From: Allobosea sp. | GTDB taxonomy: Bacteria; Pseudomonadota; Alphaproteobacteria; Rhizobiales; Kaistiaceae | Assembly (NCBI GenBank): GCA_017307955.1 | Contig: JAFKFV010000015.1 | Span: forward strand, 186,001 to 250,000 | Direction of reading: 5' to 3' | DNA length: 64,000 nucleotides | In this document: positions 45,282 to 53,160 of the stretch, piece after piece | How positions within the stretch are numbered: the stretch's first letter is position 1 | Layout of the letters: the number at the start of each line of letters is the position of its first letter | Made by a program: the position numbers and the translations under genes | The notes under the pieces: generated by a model | The model's database searches: none | What the model saw: the letters and a program-made list of their open reading frames with translations, nothing else | What the model was told of the DNA's origin: nothing

Positions 45282-46367
45282 ATGACGGAAGCCTCCCAGA
45301 ACGCCGAAATCCAGGTCCCGGTCACGGTGCTGACCGGCTATCTCGGCGCCGGCAAGACGACGCTCCTCAACCGCATCCTCTCCGAGAACCACGGCAAGCG
45401 CTACGCGGTCGTCGTCAACGAGTTCGGCGAGATCGGCATCGACAACGACCTCATCGTCGAGAGCGACGAAGAGATCTACGAGATGAACAATGGCTGCGTC
45501 TGCTGCACCGTCCGCGGCGATCTGATCCGCGTCGTCGAAGGCCTGATGAAGCGCCCCGGCCAGTTCGACGGCATCCTCGTCGAGACGACCGGCCTCGCCA
45601 ATCCCGCCCCGGTCGCGCAGACCTTCTTCATGGACGAGGATGTCCGCGCCAAGTCGCGGCTCGACGCCGTGGTCACGGTCGCCGATGCGCTCAACCTCCT
45701 GAAGCGCCTCGACGACGCGCCCGAGGCCGAGGAGCAGATCGCCTTCGCCGATGTCGTGCTCCTGAACAAGATCGACCTCGTCACAGCCGAGCAGCTCGCC
45801 GCCGTCGAGCGCCGCATCCGCGAGATCAACCCGCACGCCACGATCCACCGCACCGAGCGCTCGGCCGTCGATCTCGACAAGGTGCTCGACCGCGGCGCCT
45901 TCGATCTCGAACGCATCCTCTCGCTCGACCCCGAATTCCTCGAGGCGGACGAGCATGATCACGATCATGATCATGATCACCACCACCACGATCATGACCA
46001 CGATCACGATCATGACCATCATCACCACGATCACGATCACCACCATCACCACCCGCGCCACGACAATGCGGTGTTCTCGATCTCGCTGAAGGGCGGCACG
46101 CTCGACCCGCAGAAGTTCTTCCCCTGGATCCAGGAGGTGACGCAGGTCGAGGGGCCGAACATCCTGCGCCTCAAGGGCATCCTGGCGATGGACCGCGACC
46201 CGGACCGCTATGTGCTTCAGGGCGTGCACATGATCATCGAGGGCACGCATCAGCGTCCCTGGCGCGACGACGAGAAGCGCGAGAGCCGCCTCGTCTTCAT
46301 CGGCCGCAAGCTCAACGAGGAAGCGATCCGCAAGAGCTTCGAAGCCTGCCTCGTGAAGGCCGCCTGA
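45282..46367 (+). CDS. COG0523 (CobW/YciC-like) GTP-dependent metallochaperone
   Basis: A 361-residue cytoplasmic G3E GTPase that delivers zinc or a related metal to target enzymes. Walker A is [12 protein letters not shown] (residues 19-30), the metal-binding CxCC is GCVCC (72-75), switch [15 protein letters not shown], and the guanine motif [10 protein letters not shown] His/Asp-rich loop at residues 225-260 holds about 23 histidines and should bind Zn, Ni or Co. The C-terminal CobW_C domain follows ([19 protein letters not shown]). The WD40 gene 71 bases downstream is a common neighbour of such proteins. A classical Zur box was looked for upstream and not seen. Confidence 0.92.
   Translation: MTEASQNAEIQVPVTVLTGYLGAGKTTLLNRILSENHGKRYAVVVNEFGEIGIDNDLIVESDEEIYEMNNGCVCCTVRGDLIRVVEGLMKRPGQFDGILVETTGLANPAPVAQTFFMDEDVRAKSRLDAVVTVADALNLLKRLDDAPEAEEQIAFADVVLLNKIDLVTAEQLAAVERRIREINPHATIHRTERSAVDLDKVLDRGAFDLERILSLDPEFLEADEHDHDHDHDHHHHDHDHDHDHDHHHHDHDHHHHHPRHDNAVFSISLKGGTLDPQKFFPWIQEVTQVEGPNILRLKGILAMDRDPDRYVLQGVHMIIEGTHQRPWRDDEKRESRLVFIGRKLNEEAIRKSFEACLVKAA
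45954..46061 (+). repeat. CAY-GAY tandem tract encoding a His/Asp-rich loop
   Basis: About 108 bases of imperfect repeats of catgat/cacgat and runs of cac inside the COG0523 gene. It encodes 36 residues, almost all His or Asp. The repetitive DNA may be prone to length change in multiples of three. It is coding low-complexity sequence, not a CRISPR or intergenic repeat. Confidence 0.85.
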
Positions 46368-46438
46368 CCGGCAGCCACGCCCGACCCGCCGCCGGCCAGC
46401 TCCGGCGGCGGCCTGCGCCTTGTTCCGGAATCCCGACC

Positions 46439-47422
46439 TTGCCCAGCATCCAGTCCTTTCCCCTCGGCGCCTTCGTCGTCGCCGCGACCTTCCTTGGTGA
46501 CCGGCCCGTCTTCGCCCTCGGCGATGGCAAGGTCGGCATCGTCGACGGCGCCGCGGCGGAAACCTTCGGCGTCCATCAGGGCGGCCTGCTCGCCGCGGCG
46601 CGCGACGAAGCCGGCAAGCGGCTGGTCACGTCGGGCGACGACGGCCGCGTGATGGCGATCGACGCCACCGGCAGCCTGACGGCGCTGGCCGAGCGGCCGA
46701 AGAAATGGATCGACCAGCTCGCGGTCGGCCCGAACGGCACCATCGCCTTCGCCGGTGGCCGCGAGGCCGTCGTGCTGCTGGAAGGCGGCAAGGAGCGCGT
46801 GCTGCCGCATGAGCGCACGGTCGCCGGCCTCGCCTTCGCGCCCAAGGGGCTGCGCCTCGCCGTCGCCCGCTACAATGGCGTCTCGCTGTGGTGGCCGGGC
46901 ACCGACGCGAAGCCGACCGAGTTCGAATGGAAGGGCTCGCATATCGGCGTCACCTGGTCGCCGGACGGCCGCTTCGTCGTGACCTCGATGCAGGAAAACG
47001 CCCTGCATGGCTGGCGCACTTCGGATGGCGGCGGTCACATGCGCATGTCCGGCTATCCCGGCAAGGTGAAGACGCTGTCCTGGTCGACCAGGGGCCGCTT
47101 CCTCGCCACCTCAGGCGCCGAGATGGCCGTGCTCTGGCCGTTCCATTTCAAGGAAGGGCCGATGGGCAAGCAGCCGCTGCAGCTCGGCGTCTCCGCGCAG
47201 AGCGTGGTGACGCAGGTCGCCTGCCACCCGAGCGAGGAAGTGGTCGCGATCGGCTACAAGGACGGCTCGATCATCGCCGCCCGCTTCGCCGATGGCGACG
47301 AGGCGCGCCTCAGGAAGGTCGAGGGCGGCCCGATCTCGGCGCTCGCCTGGGACACGGCCGGCATCCGCCTCGCCTTCGGCACCGAGGACGGCACCGCCGG
47401 CATCGTCGACCTCGCCGGCTGA
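46439..47422 (+). CDS. WD40-repeat protein
   Basis: A 327-residue protein predicted to form a WD40 beta-propeller. Repeat-like blades include RLVTSGDDGRVMAIDA, RLAVARYNGVSLWWPG, HIGVTWSPDGRFVVTSMQE, RFLATSGAEMAVLWPF, EEVVAIGYKDGSIIAARFAD and ISALAWDTAGIRLAFGTEDG. There is no signal peptide. The start is TTG 46439 with GGAA upstream; no better start is present before the first blade. It lies directly after the COG0523 metallochaperone gene, a pairing seen in alphaproteobacteria, so a role in metal-limited growth is inferred. The partner is unknown. Confidence 0.82.
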   Translation: MPSIQSFPLGAFVVAATFLGDRPVFALGDGKVGIVDGAAAETFGVHQGGLLAAARDEAGKRLVTSGDDGRVMAIDATGSLTALAERPKKWIDQLAVGPNGTIAFAGGREAVVLLEGGKERVLPHERTVAGLAFAPKGLRLAVARYNGVSLWWPGTDAKPTEFEWKGSHIGVTWSPDGRFVVTSMQENALHGWRTSDGGGHMRMSGYPGKVKTLSWSTRGRFLATSGAEMAVLWPFHFKEGPMGKQPLQLGVSAQSVVTQVACHPSEEVVAIGYKDGSIIAARFADGDEARLRKVEGGPISALAWDTAGIRLAFGTEDGTAGIVDLAG

Positions 47423-47485
47423 CGCTCCATCCGCCTTTGTCTTGATCGCGACAGGCCGGCTTGCGACCATCCATTGCGAGCGGGG

Positions 47486-48346
47486 ATGGATGGCGTGACG
47501 AGGCCTCATCGACCAGTCTTGCGGCGCATGCTCGGCGGTCTCGCGGCCGCATGGCTCGGCATGGCCGTGCCGGCCGACGCGGCCGAGGAGACGACCGAGC
47601 AGTCGATCTGCCGGCTGATCGAGCAGGCGGCGGGCGCGGAATTGCTGCCGGTCGATTTCTTCACGCGCCTCATCTGGCGGGAAAGCTCGTTCCGGGCAGG
47701 CGTCACCTCCTCGGCCGGCGCGCAGGGCATCGCCCAGTTCATGCCCGGCACCGCCACCGCGCGCGGCCTCGAGGACCCGTTCGATCCCGAACAGGCGATC
47801 CCCGCCTCCGCGGCCTATCTCGCCGATCTCCGCGACCGTTTCGGCAATCTCGGCCTCGCCGCCGCGGCCTACAATGCCGGCCCGACCCGGCTTTCCGGCT
47901 GGCTCAGCGGCGGCGGCTGGCTGCCGGGGGAGACGGAGGATTACGTGCTCTTCGTCACCGGACGCAGCGCCGCCGACTGGCGCGATAACGGCATCCGCCC
48001 GCCGAGCGACGACAAGGAGCGGCTGGCCGAGGACTGCGAGCGGACGGTCGCCTCGATCCGCACCTATGCGCCGCGCCTCATCGAGGGCGCCTATGCGCCT
48101 TATGGCGTGCAGCTCTCGGGGAATTTCTCCAAGGCCCGCGCAATCGCCTCCTACCAGCGGCAGCTGGCGCGCTTCCCCTCGGTGCTGGAGGGAAGACCGA
48201 CGCTCATCCTCGGCTCGCGCGGCGCCGGCCGCGGGCGGCGCGCCTTCTACCGCGTCCGTCTGCCCGCCGCCTCGATGCGCGAAGCGCGGTCGCTCTGCGC
48301 CGAACTGAAGCGGGCCGGCGGCGCCTGCGTCGTGCTGCGCAACTGA
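47486..48346 (+). CDS. soluble lytic transglycosylase (SLT) with C-terminal SPOR-like domain
   Basis: A periplasmic peptidoglycan lyase of 286 residues. The signal peptide is rich in Arg then hydrophobic (PVLRRMLGGLAAAWLGMAVP). The SLT domain shows the catalytic Glu in IWRESSFRAGV, SSAGAQGIAQFMPGTA, GLAAAAYNAGPTR. The last 80 or so residues resemble an SPOR domain (YRVRLPAASMREARSLCAEL, then GGACVVLRN), which binds denuded glycan at the septum. The start is placed at ATG 47486; TTG 47474 is an alternative four codons earlier. It lies 63 bases after the WD40 gene. Confidence 0.88.
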   Translation: MDGVTRPHRPVLRRMLGGLAAAWLGMAVPADAAEETTEQSICRLIEQAAGAELLPVDFFTRLIWRESSFRAGVTSSAGAQGIAQFMPGTATARGLEDPFDPEQAIPASAAYLADLRDRFGNLGLAAAAYNAGPTRLSGWLSGGGWLPGETEDYVLFVTGRSAADWRDNGIRPPSDDKERLAEDCERTVASIRTYAPRLIEGAYAPYGVQLSGNFSKARAIASYQRQLARFPSVLEGRPTLILGSRGAGRGRRAFYRVRLPAASMREARSLCAELKRAGGACVVLRN

Positions 48347-48396
48347 GGGAGCGGGCGGGCGAGCCGCGCATTGGTGAGGACAATCGGAGAGCGGGC

Positions 48397-48930
48397 ATGA
48401 TCAGGCGGACCCTCCTTCTCGCGACGGCCATCGGGGCCGGTGTCGCGACCTCGCAGGCGCCGGAATTCGCGCAGCAATATCGCCAGCGCCTCGGCGGCGC
48501 CGTCGACGAACTGCGCCGCATGGTGATGGATTTCGACCGCGATGCCGCGACGGCGGGCCTCGACCGCGGAAAGGCGATCGCGACCCTGCAGGGCGACGGT
48601 CAGCGCATCGTGCAGCTGCGCGGCGACAGCATCGCCGGCACCGTCGCCCGCTATGAGCGGCTCAGCGCCCAGCAACAGGCCTTCGAGGCGAGCGGACCGC
48701 TCGGCCGCATCGAGGCGGTGTTCTCGTCTCCGGACCCCGAACTGGTCGGCGCAACCTGGAACGTCTACGAGCCGGCGGTCCCGACGACGCTTGCCGGCGC
48801 CGTCACGGCGGGCATCGGCTTTCTCGCCGTCTATCTCCTCGCCGGCCTCGGCGCCATCGCCACGGGTCCGCTGCGGCGGCGAAGACGGAAGCTGCGCGAG
48901 CGCGAGGCGCTGGTCCGGGAGCGGGCGTGA
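48397..48930 (+). CDS. DUF2937 family membrane protein
   Basis: A 177-residue protein with an N-terminal hydrophobic segment (RRTLLLATAIGAGVATSQAP), a central charged region likely to be helical (QYRQRLGGAVDELRRMVMDF, RYERLSAQQQAFEA), a second membrane helix near residues 130-158 (AGAVTAGIGFLAVYLLAGLG), and a very basic C-terminus (RRRRRKLREREALVRERA). This order fits the DUF2937 family, whose function is unknown. ATG 48397 has GAGAG upstream. It lies 50 bases after the SLT gene. Confidence 0.78.
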   Translation: MIRRTLLLATAIGAGVATSQAPEFAQQYRQRLGGAVDELRRMVMDFDRDAATAGLDRGKAIATLQGDGQRIVQLRGDSIAGTVARYERLSAQQQAFEASGPLGRIEAVFSSPDPELVGATWNVYEPAVPTTLAGAVTAGIGFLAVYLLAGLGAIATGPLRRRRRKLREREALVRERA

Positions 48931-48957
48931 GTTTGACAGGCTGGGTAACGGGGAAGA

Positions 48958-49079
48958 GCCCCCTCCCGGACCCTCCCCCGCTTTGCGGGAGAGGGAGTGC
49001 CAGAGGCCTTGCACTACGCCGATGAAGCCCCGAGCCCTCCCCTCTCTCCGCAAAGCGGGGGAGAGCTGGAGAGGGGGCT
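48958..49079. repeat. composite GC-rich intergenic palindromic repeat, copy 4
   Basis: GCCCCCTCCCGGACCCTCCC with hairpin CCCCCGCTTTGCGGGAG, then a right half with CTCTCCGCAAAGCGGGGGAGAG and end GGAGAGGGGGC. It sits between the convergent DUF2937 and hss genes. Confidence 0.85.
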
Positions 49080-49108
49080 CTTGGGAACAAAGGAACTTCC
49101 GCCGTCCC

Positions 49109-50542
49109 CTACGAATGCACGAGCACGTTGCGGAACTGCCAGGGATCGCTCTCGTCGATGTCCTCGGGGAAGAAGCCGGGACGGTCGGTGAGCGGCGTCC
49201 AGTCGGTATAGACGCCCTCGACGGTGCCGAGATAGGGCCGCTGGATGCGCAGGCAGAAGTGATAGTCCATCTCGTCCGCCTCGACGATGCCGGCGGCCGG
49301 ATGCTCGAGCGCCCAGACCATGCCGGCGATGACCGCCGAGGTCACCTGCATGCCGGTGGCGTTCTGGTAGGGCGCGTTCTGCCGGGCCTCGTCGATGGTG
49401 AGGCGCGAGCCATACCAGTAGGCGTTGAGCGCATGGCCATAGAGCAGCACGCCGAGCTCGTCGCGGCCGGCGATGATCTCTTCCTCGGAGAGGATGTGGC
49501 GGCGGCTCTGCGCCTTGCCGGCGCGGCCGAACATCTCGTGCAGCGACAGCACGGCGTCGTTGGACGGGTGATAGGCATAGTGGCAGGTCGGCCGGTAGAC
49601 GACCTTGCCCTCCTCGCGCACCGTGAAATGGTCCGCGATCGAGATCGCCTCGTTATGCGTCACGAGATAGCCGAGCTGCGGACCCGGCGTCGGGCACCAG
49701 GAGCGGACGCGCGTATCGGCGCCGGGGCCGAGCAGGAAGATCGCCGCGCCCGAGCCGGTGTCGTGGGCGCGGGCATGGTCGGGGATCCATTTCTCATGCG
49801 TGCCCCAGCCGAGCTCGGCCGGCTGCAGCCCTTCCGAGATGAAGCCGTCGACCGACCAGGTGTTGACGAAGGTGTCGAGCGGCTTCGGGTTGCGCGAGCG
49901 CTGCGTGTCGCGCTCGGCGATATGGATGCCCTTGACGCCGGTCGCCCGCATCAGCTCGGCCCATTCGCGGCGGCTCTTCGGCTCGTCGAACTCCATGCCG
50001 AGATCGCGCGCGACATCGAGCAGCGCGTGCTTGACGAACCACGAGACCATGCCGGGATTGGCGCCGCAGCAGGAAACGGCCGTCGGGCCGCCGGGATGGG
50101 CGCGCTTCTCGGCGAGCAGCTCCTCGCGCAGCGCATAGTTGGAGCGCGAGGCGGGATCGGCCTTGTGGTCGTAATAGAAGCCCGGCCACGGCTCGATGAC
50201 CGTGTCGATATAGAGCGCGCCGAGTTCGCGCGTCAGCTTCATGATGTCGAGTGAGGAGGTGTCGACCGAAAGGTTGACGCAGAAGGCCTGGCCTTCGCCG
50301 CCGGTCAGCAGCGGCTGCAGCACCTCGCGATAGTTCTCGCGGGTCAGCGCGACCCTCACATGGCGCGCCCCGAAGGTCGCGAGCAATCCGGCATTCTCGT
50401 CGCCCGGCTCGACGACGATCACCTGCGACCGGTCCAGGGCGAAGTGCCGTCGGATCAGGGGCAGGATGCCGCGTCCGATGGACCCGAAACCGATGATCAC
50501 CACGGGACCATCGATGCGACCATAGACCGGCCAGCTCGCCAT
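49109..50542 (-). CDS. hss: homospermidine synthase
   Basis: Cytoplasmic NAD-dependent enzyme (477 residues) that makes sym-homospermidine from putrescine, the main long polyamine of many alphaproteobacteria. The N-terminal Rossmann motif is GPVVIIGFGSIGRGILPLIR. Family-specific stretches include AFCVNLSVDTSSLDIMKL, DTVIEPWPGFYYDH, SCCGANPGMVSWFVKHAL, and TPGPQLGYLVTHNEAISIAD. AAGGAG precedes ATG 50542. The upstream genes on the same strand are a GNAT acetyltransferase and ornithine decarboxylase, which supplies putrescine. The 130-base gap to GNAT contains a terminator-like hairpin, so hss may also have its own promoter. Confidence 0.96.
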   Translation of the reverse strand: MASWPVYGRIDGPVVIIGFGSIGRGILPLIRRHFALDRSQVIVVEPGDENAGLLATFGARHVRVALTRENYREVLQPLLTGGEGQAFCVNLSVDTSSLDIMKLTRELGALYIDTVIEPWPGFYYDHKADPASRSNYALREELLAEKRAHPGGPTAVSCCGANPGMVSWFVKHALLDVARDLGMEFDEPKSRREWAELMRATGVKGIHIAERDTQRSRNPKPLDTFVNTWSVDGFISEGLQPAELGWGTHEKWIPDHARAHDTGSGAAIFLLGPGADTRVRSWCPTPGPQLGYLVTHNEAISIADHFTVREEGKVVYRPTCHYAYHPSNDAVLSLHEMFGRAGKAQSRRHILSEEEIIAGRDELGVLLYGHALNAYWYGSRLTIDEARQNAPYQNATGMQVTSAVIAGMVWALEHPAAGIVEADEMDYHFCLRIQRPYLGTVEGVYTDWTPLTDRPGFFPEDIDESDPWQFRNVLVHS

Positions 50543-50625
50543 TTGGCAGTACTCCTTTCAGAACCAGACCCACCGTCAAAGGCGGGCAGATTATCGTCCT
50601 TCTATGACGAAAGAAAATGCATGCC

Positions 50626-50653
50626 GAACCGCCCGCCTTTCGGCGGACGGTTC
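50626..50653 (-). terminator. terminator-like hairpin between GNAT and hss
   Basis: GAACCG-CC-CGCC / GGCG-GA-CGGTTC pairs with a short internal bulge. On the minus strand it is followed by GGCATGCATTTTCTTTCG, a weak T-rich stretch. It may partly end the odc-GNAT transcript or stabilise its 3' end. Confidence 0.4.
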
Positions 50654-50672
50654 TGAAGGCTTTGCAAGGGTT

Positions 50673-51242
50673 TCAGGCGGCGAGGCGAACCGGCTCGACC
50701 GCGCCGAAATCGGGCGCGCCGAAATCCGGACCGACGATCGACGGCGTCGCGAAGGCGCCGGTCGGCACCAGCATGCCGGCAGCGCCGGCGAGCGCGCCCT
50801 CGGCGAGTTCCAGCGCCAGGAAGCGGTTGCGGTCGACGGGGCCCGGCATCAGCAACCGACGGGTCAGGTCGAGGCTGAAGCCGAAGCGCGTGTAATAGGC
50901 GGCGTCTCCGACGAGAATCACCGCCTTGTGGCCGAGCATGCCGGCGCGCGACAGCGCCGAACGCATCAGCCGCGAGCCGACGCCCTCGCCCTGGCATTCC
51001 GGGGCGACGGCGAGCGGGCCGAGCAGCAGCGCGTCGCGGCCGCCGGCCGAGACGTTCCAGAGCCGAACCGAACCGACCAGCGCGTCGCCATCGCGGGCGA
51101 CGAGCGCGAGCCCGTCGGCCGGCAGGCGACCTTCGCGGATGCGCTCGGAGCTCTTCAGGAAGCGCCCTTCGCCCATCGTCCGGTCGAGCAGGAGTTCACG
51201 GGCGCCGGCTTCCGCCGGCGCCTCAGCACCGATCAGGATCAT
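50673..51242 (-). CDS. GNAT-family N-acetyltransferase
   Basis: A 189-residue acetyl-CoA-dependent transferase of the YhbS type. The acetyl-CoA-binding motif A is LLLGPLAVAPECQGEGVGSRL, followed by GDAAYYTRFGFSLDL. The C-terminus (VGPDFGAPDFGAVEPVRLAA) is Pro/Gly-rich and not part of the fold. It lies 13 bases after odc and upstream of hss, so acetylation of a polyamine or of an amino-acid precursor is plausible but unproven. An AAAGG ribosome binding site precedes ATG 51242. Confidence 0.88.
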   Translation of the reverse strand: MILIGAEAPAEAGARELLLDRTMGEGRFLKSSERIREGRLPADGLALVARDGDALVGSVRLWNVSAGGRDALLLGPLAVAPECQGEGVGSRLMRSALSRAGMLGHKAVILVGDAAYYTRFGFSLDLTRRLLMPGPVDRNRFLALELAEGALAGAAGMLVPTGAFATPSIVGPDFGAPDFGAVEPVRLAA

Positions 51243-51255
51243 GATGCGACGCCTT

Positions 51256-52389
51256 TCAGATCACGTAGGCGGCGAGCGGCTCGAAGCCGTTGAACGCGAC
51301 GGCCGAATAGGTCGTCGTGTAGGCGCCGGTGCCTTCGATCAGGACCTCGTCGCCGATCGAAAGCGTGACCGGCAGGTTGTACGGGGTCTTCTCGTAGAGC
51401 ACGTCGGCCGAATCGCAGGTCGGGCCGGCGAGGATGCAGGGCTCGACCGCGTCGCCGTCATGAGCGGTGCGGATCGGGTAGCGGATCGACTCGTCCATCG
51501 TCTCGGCGAGGCCGCCGAACTTGCCGATGTCGAGATAGACCCAGCGCGGATCATCCTCGCGGTCGCTCTTCTTGGAGATGAGCACGACCTCGGACTTGAT
51601 GATGCCGGCATTGCCGACCATGCCGCGGCCCGGCTCGATGATCGTCTCCGGGATGCGATTGCCGAAATGCCGCTTCAGCGCCTGGTCGATCGAGGAACCA
51701 TAGTTCTCGACACCCGGGACGGGCTTCAGGTAGCGGGTCGGGAAACCGCCGCCGAGATTGACCATCGACAGCTGGATGCCGCGCTCGGCAAGCGTTCCGA
51801 AGATGCCGGCGGCCGAGGCGAGCGCCCCGTCCCAGGCTTCGGTATTGCCCTGCTGCGAGCCGACATGGAACGAGATGCCATAGGCATGGAGGCCCAGCCG
51901 GTGCGCATGCTCGAGCACGCCGACAGCCATCTCGGGCTCGCAGCCGAACTTGCGCGACAGCGGCCATTCCGCGCCGGCGCCGTCGCAGAGGATGCGGCAG
52001 AACACGCGCATGCCGGGAGCGGCGCGCGCCACCTTCTCGACCTCGACCTCGCAGTCGACCGAATAGAGCGAGATGCCGCGCTCGAAGGCAGCAGCGATGT
52101 CGCGCTCCTTCTTGATCGTGTTGCCGAAGGAGATGCGGTCCGGGGTCGCGCCGGCGGCCAGCGCCATGTCGATCTCGGCGACCGAGGCGCAGTCGAAATT
52201 CGAGCCGAGCGAGGCGAGCAGGCGCAGGATTTCCGGCGCCGGATTGGCCTTCACGGCATAGAAGATGCGCGTGTCGGGCATCGCATGCGCGAAGGCGAGG
52301 TAATTCTCCCGCACCACATCGAGATCGACCACGAGGCAGGGGCCTTCGGGGCGTCGGGTCGCGAGGAAGTCGATGATGCGAGCGGTCAT
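51256..52389 (-). CDS. ornithine/lysine decarboxylase, PLP fold III
   Basis: A 377-residue fold-III decarboxylase that makes putrescine from ornithine (some relatives accept lysine). PLP lysine K47 is in FYAVKANPAPEILR. Further hallmarks are GISFHVGSQ, VNLGGGFPTRY, IIEPGRGMVGNAG and the active-site Cys motif GPTCDSADVLYE. The length and motifs fit the eukaryotic-like ODC of alphaproteobacteria. It is first in the odc-GNAT-hss group. A 771-base gap upstream with several stable hairpins suggests control by a leader RNA of the alphaproteobacterial speF type. Confidence 0.93.
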   Translation of the reverse strand: MTARIIDFLATRRPEGPCLVVDLDVVRENYLAFAHAMPDTRIFYAVKANPAPEILRLLASLGSNFDCASVAEIDMALAAGATPDRISFGNTIKKERDIAAAFERGISLYSVDCEVEVEKVARAAPGMRVFCRILCDGAGAEWPLSRKFGCEPEMAVGVLEHAHRLGLHAYGISFHVGSQQGNTEAWDGALASAAGIFGTLAERGIQLSMVNLGGGFPTRYLKPVPGVENYGSSIDQALKRHFGNRIPETIIEPGRGMVGNAGIIKSEVVLISKKSDREDDPRWVYLDIGKFGGLAETMDESIRYPIRTAHDGDAVEPCILAGPTCDSADVLYEKTPYNLPVTLSIGDEVLIEGTGAYTTTYSAVAFNGFEPLAAYVI

Positions 52390-52900
52390 CTCGAGAAACT
52401 CCCGGTGGGCCAGCGAAAAGGCCCGATCAGCGTTGCGATACGGCGAAGCGGAGCCGAGCCCTCGCGCCGGCCGCTATGGACGCGGACCGGAGCGCTGACG
52501 AAGCGCCGTCTTGCCGGCGGAGCCGGCAGGTTTTCGCGGGTGACGGTCGTCAGGGATCGTCAGAAGGATCCGTGAGCGCCGCCGTCGCTTGGAGCGGGAA
52601 GACCCGATCCGCACGCCCGGCAAGGAAGTAGTGCCTCTTCAGTGACCACGGCCGATGGAGAGCCGCTAGAGACCAAAAAAGCCCGCTACGTCGTTGCTTC
52701 AAGTCGCGTCCTCCGCGGAGACGGAGTTCACCGGTTTCGCTTTCCGGCTGCCGACCTTTCCGGGATCGCTCCCGGACTCCTTCGTGGCCCTTTCGGGATC
52801 CACATGGGCGTCGCCCCGGCCTCTTGTCCGGAGCCCCACCGGTCGGCACGCAACCACAGGCACGTGCGATAATTGGGCAAGCGCTAGGTATGACGATCGC
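52390..52900 (-). ncRNA. candidate structured leader of odc (speF-type), unproven
   Basis: About 500 bases upstream of odc, on the minus strand, without a convincing gene. Stable elements include TGCCGGC-GGA-GCCGGCA (52512-52528), TCCGGGA-TCGC-TCCCGGA (52759-52776), the palindrome CTCCGCGGAG (52711-52720), and a GCGGGC-T6 stretch (52686-52675, minus). Alphaproteobacterial ODC genes are known to carry a conserved speF leader motif. Position and gene match, but the consensus could not be checked here. The rest of the gap, to 53160, must hold the promoter of the GGT gene. It also contains the hairpin CTGCCC-TTCCCGC-GGGCAG near 53046. Confidence 0.4.
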
Positions 52901-53160
52901 CCGTCGCATTCAAGCGGTTTTTGACCTCGCGCAAAGAAAATCTCGCGGCCTTGGCGCAGGCACGGAAAAACCCAGGAAACGCCTCACGAACCCACGCTTT
53001 TCGCCCGGTCAACGCCCTCCTCCCGAGCCCGTTCCCGCAAAGCGCACACTGCCCTTCCCGCGGGCAGCGCCTGCCCGATCGCAGGGCAGCGGCGCGATTC
53101 GGCTTTTGGCGCCGCGCTCTATCCCGTAAGGAGGCTTTCGGCAGAATTCGGAGGCGCGTC
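52901..53160. other. non-coding gap upstream of the GGT-family gene
   Basis: The rest of the 771-base gap between odc and the GGT gene. The plus-strand frame covering it is open, but the protein it would encode is basic and unlike the family, so the gene is judged to start at 53161. A CTGCCC/GGGCAG hairpin lies near 53046-53067. No promoter was recognised. Confidence 0.4.

Noticed and set aside
45954..46061. Tandem cacgat/catgat repeats considered as a CRISPR or satellite
   Set aside because: Units are too short, have no spacers, and encode a His/Asp loop in frame within a metallochaperone.
52674..52690. GCGGGC followed by six T on the minus strand as an intrinsic terminator
   Set aside because: No complementary GCCCGC arm was found just upstream, so a simple hairpin terminator cannot be drawn.
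52550..52909. A 119-codon minus-strand frame in the odc leader, considered as an upstream peptide gene
   Set aside because: No ribosome binding site, no recognisable family, and it spans the stable hairpins. A short leader peptide remains possible but unsupported.
52921..53160. N-terminal extension of the GGT-family gene by 80 codons
   Set aside because: The extension is basic and unlike the family, and GTG 53161 has a well-placed GGAGG.
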